Positions 33,136 to 42,000 of a DNA stretch of 49,806 nt are shown here, piece after piece; position 1 is the stretch's first letter; the number at the start of each line of letters is the position of its first letter. Under the pieces are notes generated by a model. That model was not told the DNA's origin and ran no database searches. It saw only the letters and a program-made list of their open reading frames with translations. The position numbers and the translations under genes were made by a program. The stretch is from Myxococcaceae bacterium (GTDB lineage Bacteria > Myxococcota > Myxococcia > Myxococcales > Myxococcaceae): positions 1-49,806 of the forward strand of contig JADGHL010000025.1 of the NCBI GenBank assembly GCA_019686135.1, given 5' to 3'.

Positions 33136-34988
33136 GCAGGGTGGACGAGTTCGCCGAAGCGTGGGCGGCGGCGTTGAACGCCTGGCTCGAACGGCGTGAC
33201 GAGGCCGCCCTGGCGAACGCGTACCTGCTCGGCCGGCGCGCGCTCAACGAGCGGCGCAGCCTGGTGGAGCTGGCGCACCTGCACGCCCGCGCGGTGGAGA
33301 GCTCTTCCGCATCCGACGTGCGGCCCGCGACGCGCTTTCTCGCCGAGGCGCTCGGGCCGCCCGAGCTGGCGCTCCAGGGCTACCGCGAGGCCATCCAGCA
33401 GCTGCGCGAGCTCAACGCCACGCTGGAGCGCCGGGTCGAGGAGCGCGGCCGCGAGCTCGCCCGGACCGAGCTGCTCTACCGGCAACTGGTGGAGCAGCTC
33501 CCGGTGGTGACGTACTCCGCCTCCGGCCGCCCCGACGAGCCGATGCGCTTTTTCAGCCCGCAGCTCGTGCGCCTCACCGGCTTTCCGGAGAGCGCGTGGC
33601 GGAAGCTGCCGGGGCGCTGGGGCGGGCGGCTGCACCCGGAGGATGAGCCGCGGGTCATCGCCGAGCTGGAGCGCGCGGCCGCTTCGGGCCAACCCTTCCG
33701 GGCCGAATACCGCCTGCTGCGCGCGGACGAATCCATCGCCTGGATCCGCGACGAGGCGCGCTGGGTGGAGGTGGACGGCGAGCGGCTGCAGCAGGGCATC
33801 TGGCTGGACGTCACCGAACAGCGGATGCTGGAAGAGGGCGTGCGGCAGGCGCAGAAGATGGACGCCATCGGCCGGCTGGCGGCGGCGGTGGCGCACGACT
33901 TCAACAACGTGCTCACCGCGATCCTCTCCTTCTCCCGCTTCGTCGCTGAAGACCTGGGCGCAGAGCACCCGAGCGCGGCCGACATGCAGGAGGTGCTGCG
34001 CGCGGCCACGCGGGGCGCTTCGCTGACGCGGCAGCTGCTGGCCTTCAGCCGGCAGAACACCTTCCGCCCCGGCCCCGTGGACGCCGGCGAGGTGGCCGCC
34101 GAGATGGAGAAGATGCTCCAGAAGCTGCTCGGCGACCGGGTGAGCCTCCGCGTGAAGCGGCAGCAGCGGCTCTACACCCTCCACGCCGATCGCTCGCACG
34201 TCGAGCAGATCATCCTGAACCTGGTGGTGAACGCCGGGGATGCGATCACCGACACGGGCGTGGTGACGGTGGAGGTGTCCAACGCGGTGCTCGAGACCGA
34301 CTTTGTGCACGGCCAGCTCCGAGCGCGCCCGGGCGAGTACGTGTGCATCGCGGTGAGTGACACCGGCGTGGGGATGGACGCGGCGACCCAGGCGCGGATC
34401 TTCGAGCCGTTCTTCACCACCAAGGCGAAGGGGAAGGGGACCGGGCTGGGGCTGGCCACCGTCTACGGGATCGTCCGGCAGATGGGCGGCGACATCGCGG
34501 TGTACAGCGCGCCGAATCGCGGCACCACGTTCAAGATCTTCCTCCCCCGCTCCTTCGAGGAGCAGCACGAGGCTGCGCCACCCGAACCGACCGAGGCGCC
34601 GCGCGGGAACGAGACGGTGCTTCTGGCCGAGGACGATCCCGCGGTGCGCGAAGCGGCGGTGCGCGCGCTCCAGCGCTCGGGGTTCCACGTGATCGAGACC
34701 GGGGACGTCCCGGGGGCGATCGAACGGCTCCGCGAGAATCTGCAGACGATCGACCTGTTGGTGACGGACGTGATCCTCGGGGCGGGGACCGGCCCCGAGC
34801 TCTACGCGGAGGCGCAGCGGCTGCGGCCGGGGCTGCCGGTGTTGTTCATGTCCGGCTACACCGAGGGCGCGCTCGAGTCGCACGGGTTGGCGCCCTCGCC
34901 CGAGGCGTTCATCGACAAGCCGTTCACGCCGCAGGCGCTGGTGAAGAAGGTGCGCGCGCTGCTCGATCGCCCGCGCGCTCTCTTTTAG
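33132..34988 (+). CDS. Hybrid histidine kinase with an RsbU-like N-terminal domain
   Basis: A 618-residue protein started by a GTG that overlaps the rsbX-like stop by four bases. Residues 1-95 are an all-helical domain (FAEAWAAALNAWLERRDEA, RRSLVELAHLHARAVE, FLAEALGPPELALQGYREAI) that resembles the N-terminal RsbT-binding domain of RsbU. A coiled coil (about 88-115) leads to a PAS domain (about 117-235), then a histidine kinase: AVAHDFNNVLTAI with His255, N box LNLVVNAGDAI, G boxes DTGVGMD and GTGLGLATVYG. A C-terminal receiver (about 490-618) has LLAEDDPAVRE, phospho-acceptor Asp546 in LLVTDVILG, and FIDKPF. Thus RsbT probably switches a phosphorelay instead of a phosphatase. No transmembrane helix is present. 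Confidence 0.9.
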   Translation: MSRVDEFAEAWAAALNAWLERRDEAALANAYLLGRRALNERRSLVELAHLHARAVESSSASDVRPATRFLAEALGPPELALQGYREAIQQLRELNATLERRVEERGRELARTELLYRQLVEQLPVVTYSASGRPDEPMRFFSPQLVRLTGFPESAWRKLPGRWGGRLHPEDEPRVIAELERAAASGQPFRAEYRLLRADESIAWIRDEARWVEVDGERLQQGIWLDVTEQRMLEEGVRQAQKMDAIGRLAAAVAHDFNNVLTAILSFSRFVAEDLGAEHPSAADMQEVLRAATRGASLTRQLLAFSRQNTFRPGPVDAGEVAAEMEKMLQKLLGDRVSLRVKRQQRLYTLHADRSHVEQIILNLVVNAGDAITDTGVVTVEVSNAVLETDFVHGQLRARPGEYVCIAVSDTGVGMDAATQARIFEPFFTTKAKGKGTGLGLATVYGIVRQMGGDIAVYSAPNRGTTFKIFLPRSFEEQHEAAPPEPTEAPRGNETVLLAEDDPAVREAAVRALQRSGFHVIETGDVPGAIERLRENLQTIDLLVTDVILGAGTGPELYAEAQRLRPGLPVLFMSGYTEGALESHGLAPSPEAFIDKPFTPQALVKKVRALLDRPRALF

Positions 34989-36031
34989 CCGTTCACCCCG
35001 TAGCTCCAGTGCCAGAACTCGCCGGCGACGGTGTTGCGGAAGCCGTACTTCGCCGCGTGCGAGGCGAGCCAGCGGTAGGCCGCGGTGCCGTAGCCGCCGA
35101 CCCCGCCGATGTCCATCGCCACCCCGCCCTGGTGGTTGGAGTAGCCCGGCGGCGCCGCGGTGTCGCCCCGGCCGGAGAGGTAGAGCTGGTACAGGTACCG
35201 CTGCTCCGCCATCGAGCGAAAGCCGCTGTTGGCGTAGAGGTGGATCCCGTCGCGCCGGGCCGCGGCCACCATCTTCTTGAACGCCTTCGCCGCGTCGGCG
35301 CGCAGGTACTCGCCGTTGCCCACCGGGACCACGCGGATGGTGCGGGGCACGCCGTTGTAGTAGGCGGTCACCTTCTTGCCCGGCCGGATGACGTGGTCCA
35401 CCGGCTTGAGGCCGAGGGCCTTGCGGACGCGGTTCGTCTGCTTCAGGCCCATGTGGTACTCGGCCGCGCGCAGGTGATCGAGCGCGTGGTGGCGGGCGTT
35501 CTTCACGCGCTCCTTCGCGCGCGAGAGCGCCTTCTGGTCCTGCTTCACCTCGCGGCGGTCGTCCCGGATGTCCTTTTTGTCGCCGTGGATCTCCTGGCGC
35601 AGGCGGTCCGCCTTCGATGTGCCCTGCTGGACCTCCTCAAGCTTCGCGTCGATCCGCGCGTCGAAGCTCGAGGCCACCTCCGCCTCGCGCTGGGTGAGCT
35701 GGTCGATCCGGCCCACAAGGAGCGGATCCCCCATGCCGGTGAGCGGATCGATCGACGCGTCGTACTGCTCCTGCAGCCGGGCCTTCTCCTTCGCCAGTGC
35801 ATCGAGCTTCTCCTGCCGCGCGTCGCGCAGGTTCCCCAGCGCCTTGCGATCCGTGAGCAGCTCCTTGTGGTTGGACTCGAAGACGTCGCGGTGGTGCTCG
35901 AGCTGCCGGCGGTCCGTCTTGAGCGCGTGGGTGTCCTTCCGCAGCTCGCGTGCGTCGTGCTGACGCGCGCGCTCGGCCTTGTGGAGCTGCAGAAGGTTGC
36001 GGTGGAGACGGCGAACGGCGGGGTGCGACAT
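34985..36031 (-). CDS. VanY-type M15 peptidase with a long N-terminal coiled coil
   Basis: A 348-residue protein; the ATG at 36031 has GGGAG 6 bases upstream. Residues about 15-190 are a highly charged coiled coil (LRKDTHALKTDRRQLEHH and on, interrupted near TGMGDPL). The C-terminal 150 residues are a zinc peptidase of the D-Ala-D-Ala carboxypeptidase/endopeptidase family: NSGFRSMAEQRYLYQLY, zinc motif SNHQGGVAMDIGG (SxHxxGxAxD) and the final GEFWHWSYG (ExxHW-like). It would cleave peptide bonds of peptidoglycan stem peptides. No Sec or Tat signal is present, so how it reaches the wall is open. The stop overlaps the kinase stop by four bases, convergently. Confidence 0.87.
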   Translation of the reverse strand: MSHPAVRRLHRNLLQLHKAERARQHDARELRKDTHALKTDRRQLEHHRDVFESNHKELLTDRKALGNLRDARQEKLDALAKEKARLQEQYDASIDPLTGMGDPLLVGRIDQLTQREAEVASSFDARIDAKLEEVQQGTSKADRLRQEIHGDKKDIRDDRREVKQDQKALSRAKERVKNARHHALDHLRAAEYHMGLKQTNRVRKALGLKPVDHVIRPGKKVTAYYNGVPRTIRVVPVGNGEYLRADAAKAFKKMVAAARRDGIHLYANSGFRSMAEQRYLYQLYLSGRGDTAAPPGYSNHQGGVAMDIGGVGGYGTAAYRWLASHAAKYGFRNTVAGEFWHWSYGVNG

Positions 36032-36293
36032 GTCGAGCTCCCGGATGAAAGGGTGCGCGCGGTGACAATGCGCGTGGCGCGCCAGACGCAACGCCGCGAA
36101 ATCACGACCGCTGGTGCGGAACCGGAGTGCTCGCTGTCACCTGGAGGAGACGCGCTCACGCCGGAGGTGGGAGTTCGGCGCCGAGGGTCGCACCTGTCTC
36201 ACGCGCGCGTCACCCGGATGCCGTCTGGAAACCGCTCTCCACCGCACCGCGACAATCGCCGGGCCGCTTTCCGTTTTCACCCGGGAGATCCAC

Positions 36294-37406
36294 ATGTCGC
36301 TTGCCGTCTCCGGTCCCACGTCGTCGAAGAGCTCCGCCTCCACGTCTTCCTCCTCCGTCTCCGCGCCGTCGGTGAACCTCACGCCGGGGAGCAAGGGCGC
36401 GGCGGTGCTGCAGCTGCAGAAGGCGCTGGTGAAGCTCGGGTACATGACCCAGGCGCAGGTGAACACCGGCCCGGGCATCTTCGGCCCGCGCACCACCGCT
36501 GCGGTGAAGGCGTTCCAGAAGAAGCACGGCATCCAGACCACGGGGAACTACGGCCCGCTCACCCGCGCGGCGCTCAAGAAGGCGCTGGCGCCGAAGTCCG
36601 CCGCTCCGAAGAAGCCGTCGAGCACCGTGAAGGCGCCGACGGCGACCTTGAAGCGCGGCGCGAAGGGCTCCTCCGTGCTGCAGCTGCAGAAGGCATTGGT
36701 GAAGCTCGGATTCATGACCCAGGCGCAGGTGAACACCGGCCCGGGCATCTTTGGACCGCGCACCGAAGCGGCGGTGAAGAGCTTCCAGGCGAAGTGGCAC
36801 CTCAAGGCCGACGGCGTCTACGGCCCGAAGACGCGCGCCGCGCTGGAGAAGGCGCTGGCCGGGCAGAAGCCGCCGAAGACCGGCGGAACCACCGGCGGCG
36901 GCAGCACGAAGGTGACCAAACCGCCCGTGGTGTGGAAGCCGTCACCCAACTTCAACTCGCGCAACGGCATGGACATCGACACCATCGTCCTGCACCACAC
37001 CGCGAGCAACAACACCGCGGGCGATCTCGCCACGCTGCGCAGCAAGGCCGCGCAGGTGAGCGCGCACTACCTGATCGGCCGGGATGGGACCATCTACCAG
37101 CTCGTGGATGACAAGATGCGCGCGTGGCACGCCGGCAAGTCGGCGCTCCACGGCGTCCCCACCGACGTGAACGGCCGGTCGATCGGCATCGAGATCACCA
37201 ACGACGGCTCCGGGCACACCCCGTTCACCGAGGCCCAGTACAAGGCGCTGGAGAAGCTCGTCCCCTGGCTGGCGAAGACCTACAAGGTGCCGATCGAGAA
37301 CATCCTCGGACACAAGGACGTGGCCGTCCCGAAGGGCCGGAAGACCGACCCGGCGTCGAACTTCGACTGGACACGGATCCGGAACGCGGTGAAGAAGGTC
37401 CTCTGA
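36294..37406 (+). CDS. N-acetylmuramoyl-L-alanine amidase with two peptidoglycan-binding repeats
   Basis: A 370-residue protein; the start at 36294 has GGGAG 8 bases upstream. Residues 1-30 are a Ser-rich, non-hydrophobic lead with no signal peptide. Two peptidoglycan-binding-1 domains follow at about 30-100 and 120-190, both containing VLQLQKALVKLG and GPGIFGPRT. A Gly/Thr/Lys linker leads to an amidase-2/PGRP catalytic domain (about 220-370): zinc ligands in IVLHHTASNN and ILGHKDVAVPKGRKTDPA, catalytic surroundings HYLIGRDGTIYQLVDD, RAWHAGKSAL and IGIEITND. It cuts the amide bond between muramic acid and L-alanine. It is divergent from the M15 peptidase across a 262-base spacer. Confidence 0.92.
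   Translation: MSLAVSGPTSSKSSASTSSSSVSAPSVNLTPGSKGAAVLQLQKALVKLGYMTQAQVNTGPGIFGPRTTAAVKAFQKKHGIQTTGNYGPLTRAALKKALAPKSAAPKKPSSTVKAPTATLKRGAKGSSVLQLQKALVKLGFMTQAQVNTGPGIFGPRTEAAVKSFQAKWHLKADGVYGPKTRAALEKALAGQKPPKTGGTTGGGSTKVTKPPVVWKPSPNFNSRNGMDIDTIVLHHTASNNTAGDLATLRSKAAQVSAHYLIGRDGTIYQLVDDKMRAWHAGKSALHGVPTDVNGRSIGIEITNDGSGHTPFTEAQYKALEKLVPWLAKTYKVPIENILGHKDVAVPKGRKTDPASNFDWTRIRNAVKKVL
36405..36787 (+). repeat. Pair of intragenic direct repeats, 270 bases apart
   Basis: Bases 36405-36517 and 36675-36787 encode the two peptidoglycan-binding modules. The inner 80 to 90 bases of each are almost identical at nucleotide level, including synonymous positions, indicating a recent duplication or gene conversion inside the amidase gene. 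Confidence 0.85.
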
Positions 37407-37413
37407 ACGACCC

Positions 37414-38361
37414 ATGCTCCCTCCCGCACTCCAGGGCCGCCTCGCCCTCCCCGCGGTCTGCGCACCCATGTTCCTCGTCTCGGGCGTGGAGCTGGCGAAG
37501 GCCGCGTGCAACCAGCGCATCATCGGCAGCTTCCCCGCGCTGAACGCGCGCACCACCGAGCAACTCGATGCGTGGCTCACCGAGCTGAAGGCGGGCCTGA
37601 ACGCGGACGCGGCGCCGTACGCGGTGAACCTGATCGTCCACCGCACCAACCCGCGGGTGGAGGCGGACTTGGAGGTCCTCGAGAAGCACCGCGTGCCGAT
37701 CGTCGTGACCTCGCTGGGCGCGGTGAGCGAGGTCGTCCGGCGGGTGCAGGCCTGGGGCGGGCTCGTCTTCCACGACGTCACCAACGCGCACCACGGGAAG
37801 AAGGCGGCGGACGCGGGCGTGGACGGGATCATCGCCGTCGCCAACGGTGCGGGCGGGCACGCCGGGACGCTCAATCCGTTCGCGCTCGTGGCCGAGCTGC
37901 GGACGTTCTGGGACAAGACGCTCCTGCTCGCCGGGTGCATCAACGACGGCGCGCAGATCCTCGCCGCGCAGGCGATGGGCGCGGATCTCGCGTACCTCGG
38001 CACGCGCTTCATCGCCACGCGCGAGTCGGCGGCGAGCGACGCGTACAAGGAGATGGTCCTGAGCGCGCGGGCGGAGGACATCATCTACACGCCCGCCGTC
38101 TCCGGCGTGCCGGCGAGCTTCATGCGGCAGTCGCTCGAGCAGGCGGGGTACGACATGTCCCAGCTCGGGCGGCCGGGCGAGGTGAACTACGGCCAGAAGC
38201 TCAAGCCCGCGGACGACGAAGCGAAGGCGTGGAAGACGGTGTGGTCCGCCGGGCAGGGCGTGGGGACGATCCGCGACGTGCCCACCGTGGCGGAGCTCTG
38301 CGAACGGCTGCGCCGCGAATACGCGGACGCCCGGATGCGTATGGCCCGCGCAGAAGGCTGA
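37414..38361 (+). CDS. Nitronate monooxygenase (NMO/2-nitropropane dioxygenase family)
   Basis: A 315-residue FMN enzyme with a TIM barrel that oxidises alkyl nitronates. The N-terminal FMN-binding region is LALPAVCAPMFLVSG, the middle holds VVTSLGAVSEVV, and the catalytic His is in VANGAGGHAGTLNP. LLLAGCINDGAQILAAQAMGA and DLAYLGTRFIATRES are the FMN phosphate-binding region. Some members also act as fatty-acid-related or propionate-3-nitronate oxidases. It starts 8 bases after the amidase stop and may be read with it, but no functional link is apparent. Confidence 0.9.
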   Translation: MLPPALQGRLALPAVCAPMFLVSGVELAKAACNQRIIGSFPALNARTTEQLDAWLTELKAGLNADAAPYAVNLIVHRTNPRVEADLEVLEKHRVPIVVTSLGAVSEVVRRVQAWGGLVFHDVTNAHHGKKAADAGVDGIIAVANGAGGHAGTLNPFALVAELRTFWDKTLLLAGCINDGAQILAAQAMGADLAYLGTRFIATRESAASDAYKEMVLSARAEDIIYTPAVSGVPASFMRQSLEQAGYDMSQLGRPGEVNYGQKLKPADDEAKAWKTVWSAGQGVGTIRDVPTVAELCERLRREYADARMRMARAEG

Positions 38362-38434
38362 TCGGGATCCCTCCACGGCGCGAGCGTCTTGCGCTAGATG
38401 GTACGCGGTTTTTCGAGCCTTACGAGGAGTCCGC

Positions 38435-38767
38435 TTGATCACCCTTCGCGTCCGTCTCGCCATGCTGGTCGCCTTTGCGCTCCCGCTCGCGGTCGGCTGC
38501 ACCAGCTCCATCCAGACCATCCGCAAGACCGCGCTGAACCGCGCCGCCTTCGACCTCAACTGTCCGGAGAGCTCGCTCACCGCCACGCAGCTGGGCGACA
38601 CCACGCACGTCGGGCGTTCCAAATACTCGTACGGTGCCGAGCGGACGGTGATCGGCGTCCAGGGTTGCGGGCAGAAGGCGGTGTACGTGGTCGAGTGCAG
38701 CCAGCCCGATGTCTGCAACGCGCAGCTCAACGCGGACACGCAAAAGGACGCTTCGGCCGCAAGGTAG
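38435..38767 (+). CDS. Small lipoprotein with conserved cysteines
   Basis: A 110-residue protein begun by TTG at 38435 with AGGAG 7 bases upstream. The signal peptide (RLAMLVAFALPLAVGC) ends in a lipobox, Cys22. The mature part has four more cysteines in NCPESS, QGCGQ and VECSQPDVCN, likely two disulphides. The pattern FDLNCPES, QLGDTT, YGAERTVIGVQGCGQKAVYVVEC is recurrent in small Myxococcota lipoproteins of unknown role. An alternative start further down would cut the signal. Confidence 0.75.
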   Translation: MITLRVRLAMLVAFALPLAVGCTSSIQTIRKTALNRAAFDLNCPESSLTATQLGDTTHVGRSKYSYGAERTVIGVQGCGQKAVYVVECSQPDVCNAQLNADTQKDASAAR

Positions 38768-38778
38768 ACATCCGCCGG

Positions 38779-38922
38779 TCACCGGGCGCGCAACGTGACG
38801 TGGTGGTCGACGCGCTCGTCGTCGCCCGGCCCGAAGAACGTCGCGTCGCGATCCAGCACGGGCCTTTGCGCCGGAACGAGCTCGAGCGCGAGCACGTCGT
38901 CGTACCCGTCCGCTCGTCTCAA
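38779..38922 (-). pseudogene. Possible decayed coding fragment downstream of the helicase-nuclease gene
   Basis: In the gene-poor 296 bases between 38767 and 39064, one minus-strand frame from TTG 38922 to a TGA at 38779 gives a protein-like, GC3-rich sequence (RADGYDDVLALELVPAQRP, FFGPGDDERVDHHVTLRAR). The frame just upstream is disrupted. It looks like the last part of a lost gene, but it is short and could be chance. Confidence 0.25.
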
Positions 38923-39063
38923 TCGACGATCGGGGCCACGCGGAATCGCGGGACGAACCGCGTACGCCTGACCCCCGAAACTCCCGGTCGGCCTTCGCGG
39001 CGATCGCCTGAGTGCGTCGAGCGGTATCGGAGCGACCGCCCCTGCTCACGCCATTCTCCGGAA

Positions 39064-42000
39064 TCAGTGGAGCACGCGGCGACCCGGTGTGTCGGCTTCG
39101 AGCGCGCCGGCGATCGGCCGTTTTGCGAGGTTCTCCGCCGCCGCCTTCGCGATCGCCTGCAGGGCGCTCTCCGGATCCCGGAAGAAGTGCGGCGACCACA
39201 GCCGCACGAATCTCCAGCCCTGACCCTCGAGCACGCGCGTGCGGAACACGTCCCACTCCACCCGGTCGCGCGCCTTGTCGAAGCGGGCGCCGTCGCAGAG
39301 CACGCCGACGGTGACCAGGTCCCTTCGAAGGGGATGCCTGAGCGCGAGATCGACGCAGAAGCCCTCGTTGCCCCAGTACAGGTCGGAGGAGGTCCCCAGC
39401 GCCTGCGCGAGGTGTTTGGCGAGCGCGCGCGCCCAGGCAGACTCAGTCTTGGACGGACGCGTCCGGACGGTGGCCTTCCGCCCATCTTCGGTCCGTGCGT
39501 CGTCCGCCTCCTCGTCCCGCCGCGCTGCGTACGCCTTTTCCAACTCCTCCGCGAACTGGAGGTAGGCGAACAGCAGCCACCCGCCGTTGGGAACCACGCC
39601 GTCGGGGATGGGCGGGAGCGCGCGGTACACCTCGGGCGGGATCGACGTCACGAGGTGCACCTCCTCACGCGCACGGGTGACGAGCACGTTGAGCCTCCGC
39701 CCGCCGCCCGCCTGCGCGAGCGGACCGAAGCGCCGGTAGAACCGCCCGCTCGGATCCGGGCCGTAGGTGGTGCTGATGATGATGTGGTCGCGCTCGTCGC
39801 CCTGGACGTTCTCCAGGTTCTTGACGAACAGGCCCTCGAACGAGTCCTGGCCCTGGCGCGTGCGGGCGGCGGCGAGCCGGGCGGCGAACTCCGGATCCTC
39901 CGCCGCGGCCGCGTCCAGCGCGTTGAGGATCGCCTCGCGCTGGGAGAGGTTGAAGCAGGCGATGCCGATCGACGGTGGCTCCGGGCGGGAGAGGAGCTCG
40001 CGGACGAGCTCGACGACCGTCTCCGCCTCCTTCTGGTTCACCCGCTTGTGGTAGGTGCCGTCCACGTGCACCAGCCGCAGCGGTGCGCGCACGCCGAGGT
40101 TGGACGGGTGCCCGGGGATCGCCTGCAGGCGCGCGTCGTAGAAGTTCCGATTGGAGAACTCGATCAGATCGGCGTTGCGCGAGCGGTAGTGCACGTCCAG
40201 ATAGCACTGCTCGATGTCGAGGTTGAGCGCGGCGGAGAGCAGATCCTCCACCTCGGACTGCTGCGCCTCGAAGAGCGCCTGGTTCCCCTCCGGCTCCTCG
40301 TCGGTGCTCTGGGCGACGGAGGACTCGAAGAAGCGCGTGGGCGGGAGCTGGCGCGGATCGCCGGCGATCACCACGCGGCGGGCGCGGAGCAGGACCGGGA
40401 GCGCCTCCTCCAGGCGGCACTGCGAGGACTCGTCGAAGATGAGCACGTCGAAGAGCGGCGCGCGCGGGAAGATCTGCGCCACCGTCTCCGGGCTGGCCAT
40501 CCATACCGGGCGCACGTCGAAGAGCGGATCCCCGCCTTCGATCTGCGCGCCGGCGGCGATCATCTGGCGCACCCGCATCACCCGCTGACCGCGGACCATC
40601 AGGCGGCGCTTGAGTTCGGCGCCGGCCGGGTTGAGCCGCGTGCCCGTCGACGCGAGCAGCCGTTCCTTCTGCCGCGTCGTCCACAGGTGGAGGATCGCAT
40701 CCCTGACCAGAGGCTTTCGTTGATCGTCGAGCGCCCGGTAGCGCGCATGCAGCGCCTCGAGGCCGGCCGGATCCACTTTCTGCAGCTCGGGCGAGGCCTT
40801 CAGCCGCGCGCGCAGCTCCGACGCTGCCGCCGCCTTGAAGAGCGCTGCGTAGCCGTGCTCGCCGTCCAGCCCCGCGTCCGCGAGCGCGCGCACCGACGCC
40901 AAGACGGGAGCCGGCAGGTTTGCCAGGCCGTCTTTGATCCGCAGGATTCCCTCGACCGAGGAGATCCGCGACAGCAGCGTCGCGACCGCCGGCTCCGCCG
41001 CCTCGCCCGCGCGCAGCGAGCGCTCGAGCTCCGAACGGAACGATGGCGAGAGCAACCCGGTCGCCTCCATCGCGCGGACGAACGCGCCGATTGCGCCGCC
41101 GCGCTTCGCCGACGCCCGGAGCCCTTCGAGCAGCTCCGAGTGTGCGGCGCGGTCGCCCCGGAGTCGCTCACGCAGCCCAGCCGCGATGTGAGCCAGCGCG
41201 GGCGTCGTGTCGATCGCCGCGAGCAGCTCGAAGACCGCCTGGTGGGCACGCGCGGACGACACGAGCACGTCGTCGGGGGCCGGTGAGGCCAGAGCGGCTC
41301 CGGCGGAGAAGAGGCGCTGGTGGAGGTCGCCCACCACCTGCCGCGCGCGCAGCCCATCGAGGAACTTCGCGACGCGCTCGGCGGTGTCGACCGCGAGCTG
41401 GAGCCCGAACCGCTGCAGCACCAGTCGCGCCGCCTTCTTCCGGCCGAAGCAGAACCACCGGTACCACTTCCGGGAGATGGTCAGCCAGGCGCCCACGGCC
41501 GAGATCGCCTGCACCACGACCGCGAGCGACAGCGGGCTCGAGCGGTGGACCAGCGCCAGCTCTGCATCCAGCGGTCCGCGGGCGATGAGGTCGACCTGAG
41601 CGAGGGCCGGCGTCAGCTCTGCGTGCGCTGCCTCCAGCTCGGCAGAGGAGGCCGAAGCCCACCGGGCAATCGTCTCCGCCGGGGCCGAGGCGATCGCCGC
41701 CTCCAGGTTCCGTGCGACCCGCTCCCGCGCCTCGATTTCCGCCTCGAGGTTGCCGTCGAGAGAGAAGGGGAGGATGCGCGGATCGCGCGTCGCATCGCAC
41801 GACCGTGCCGGCTCGAGGAGCGTTTCGAGCCGCTGGCGGTGTCCGGCGACGGGCGCCGACTGCCACGCAGCGAGATCGACGCCGACCGCCTCGCGCCAGG
41901 GGTTGTCCGGCCAGTTTTCGCGAACGCCTCGGTCGAAGAGTTCGCGCAGTTCGCGTTCGCGGGAGGTGACTTCGGGCAGCCGCACACCCTCGAGCGAGAC

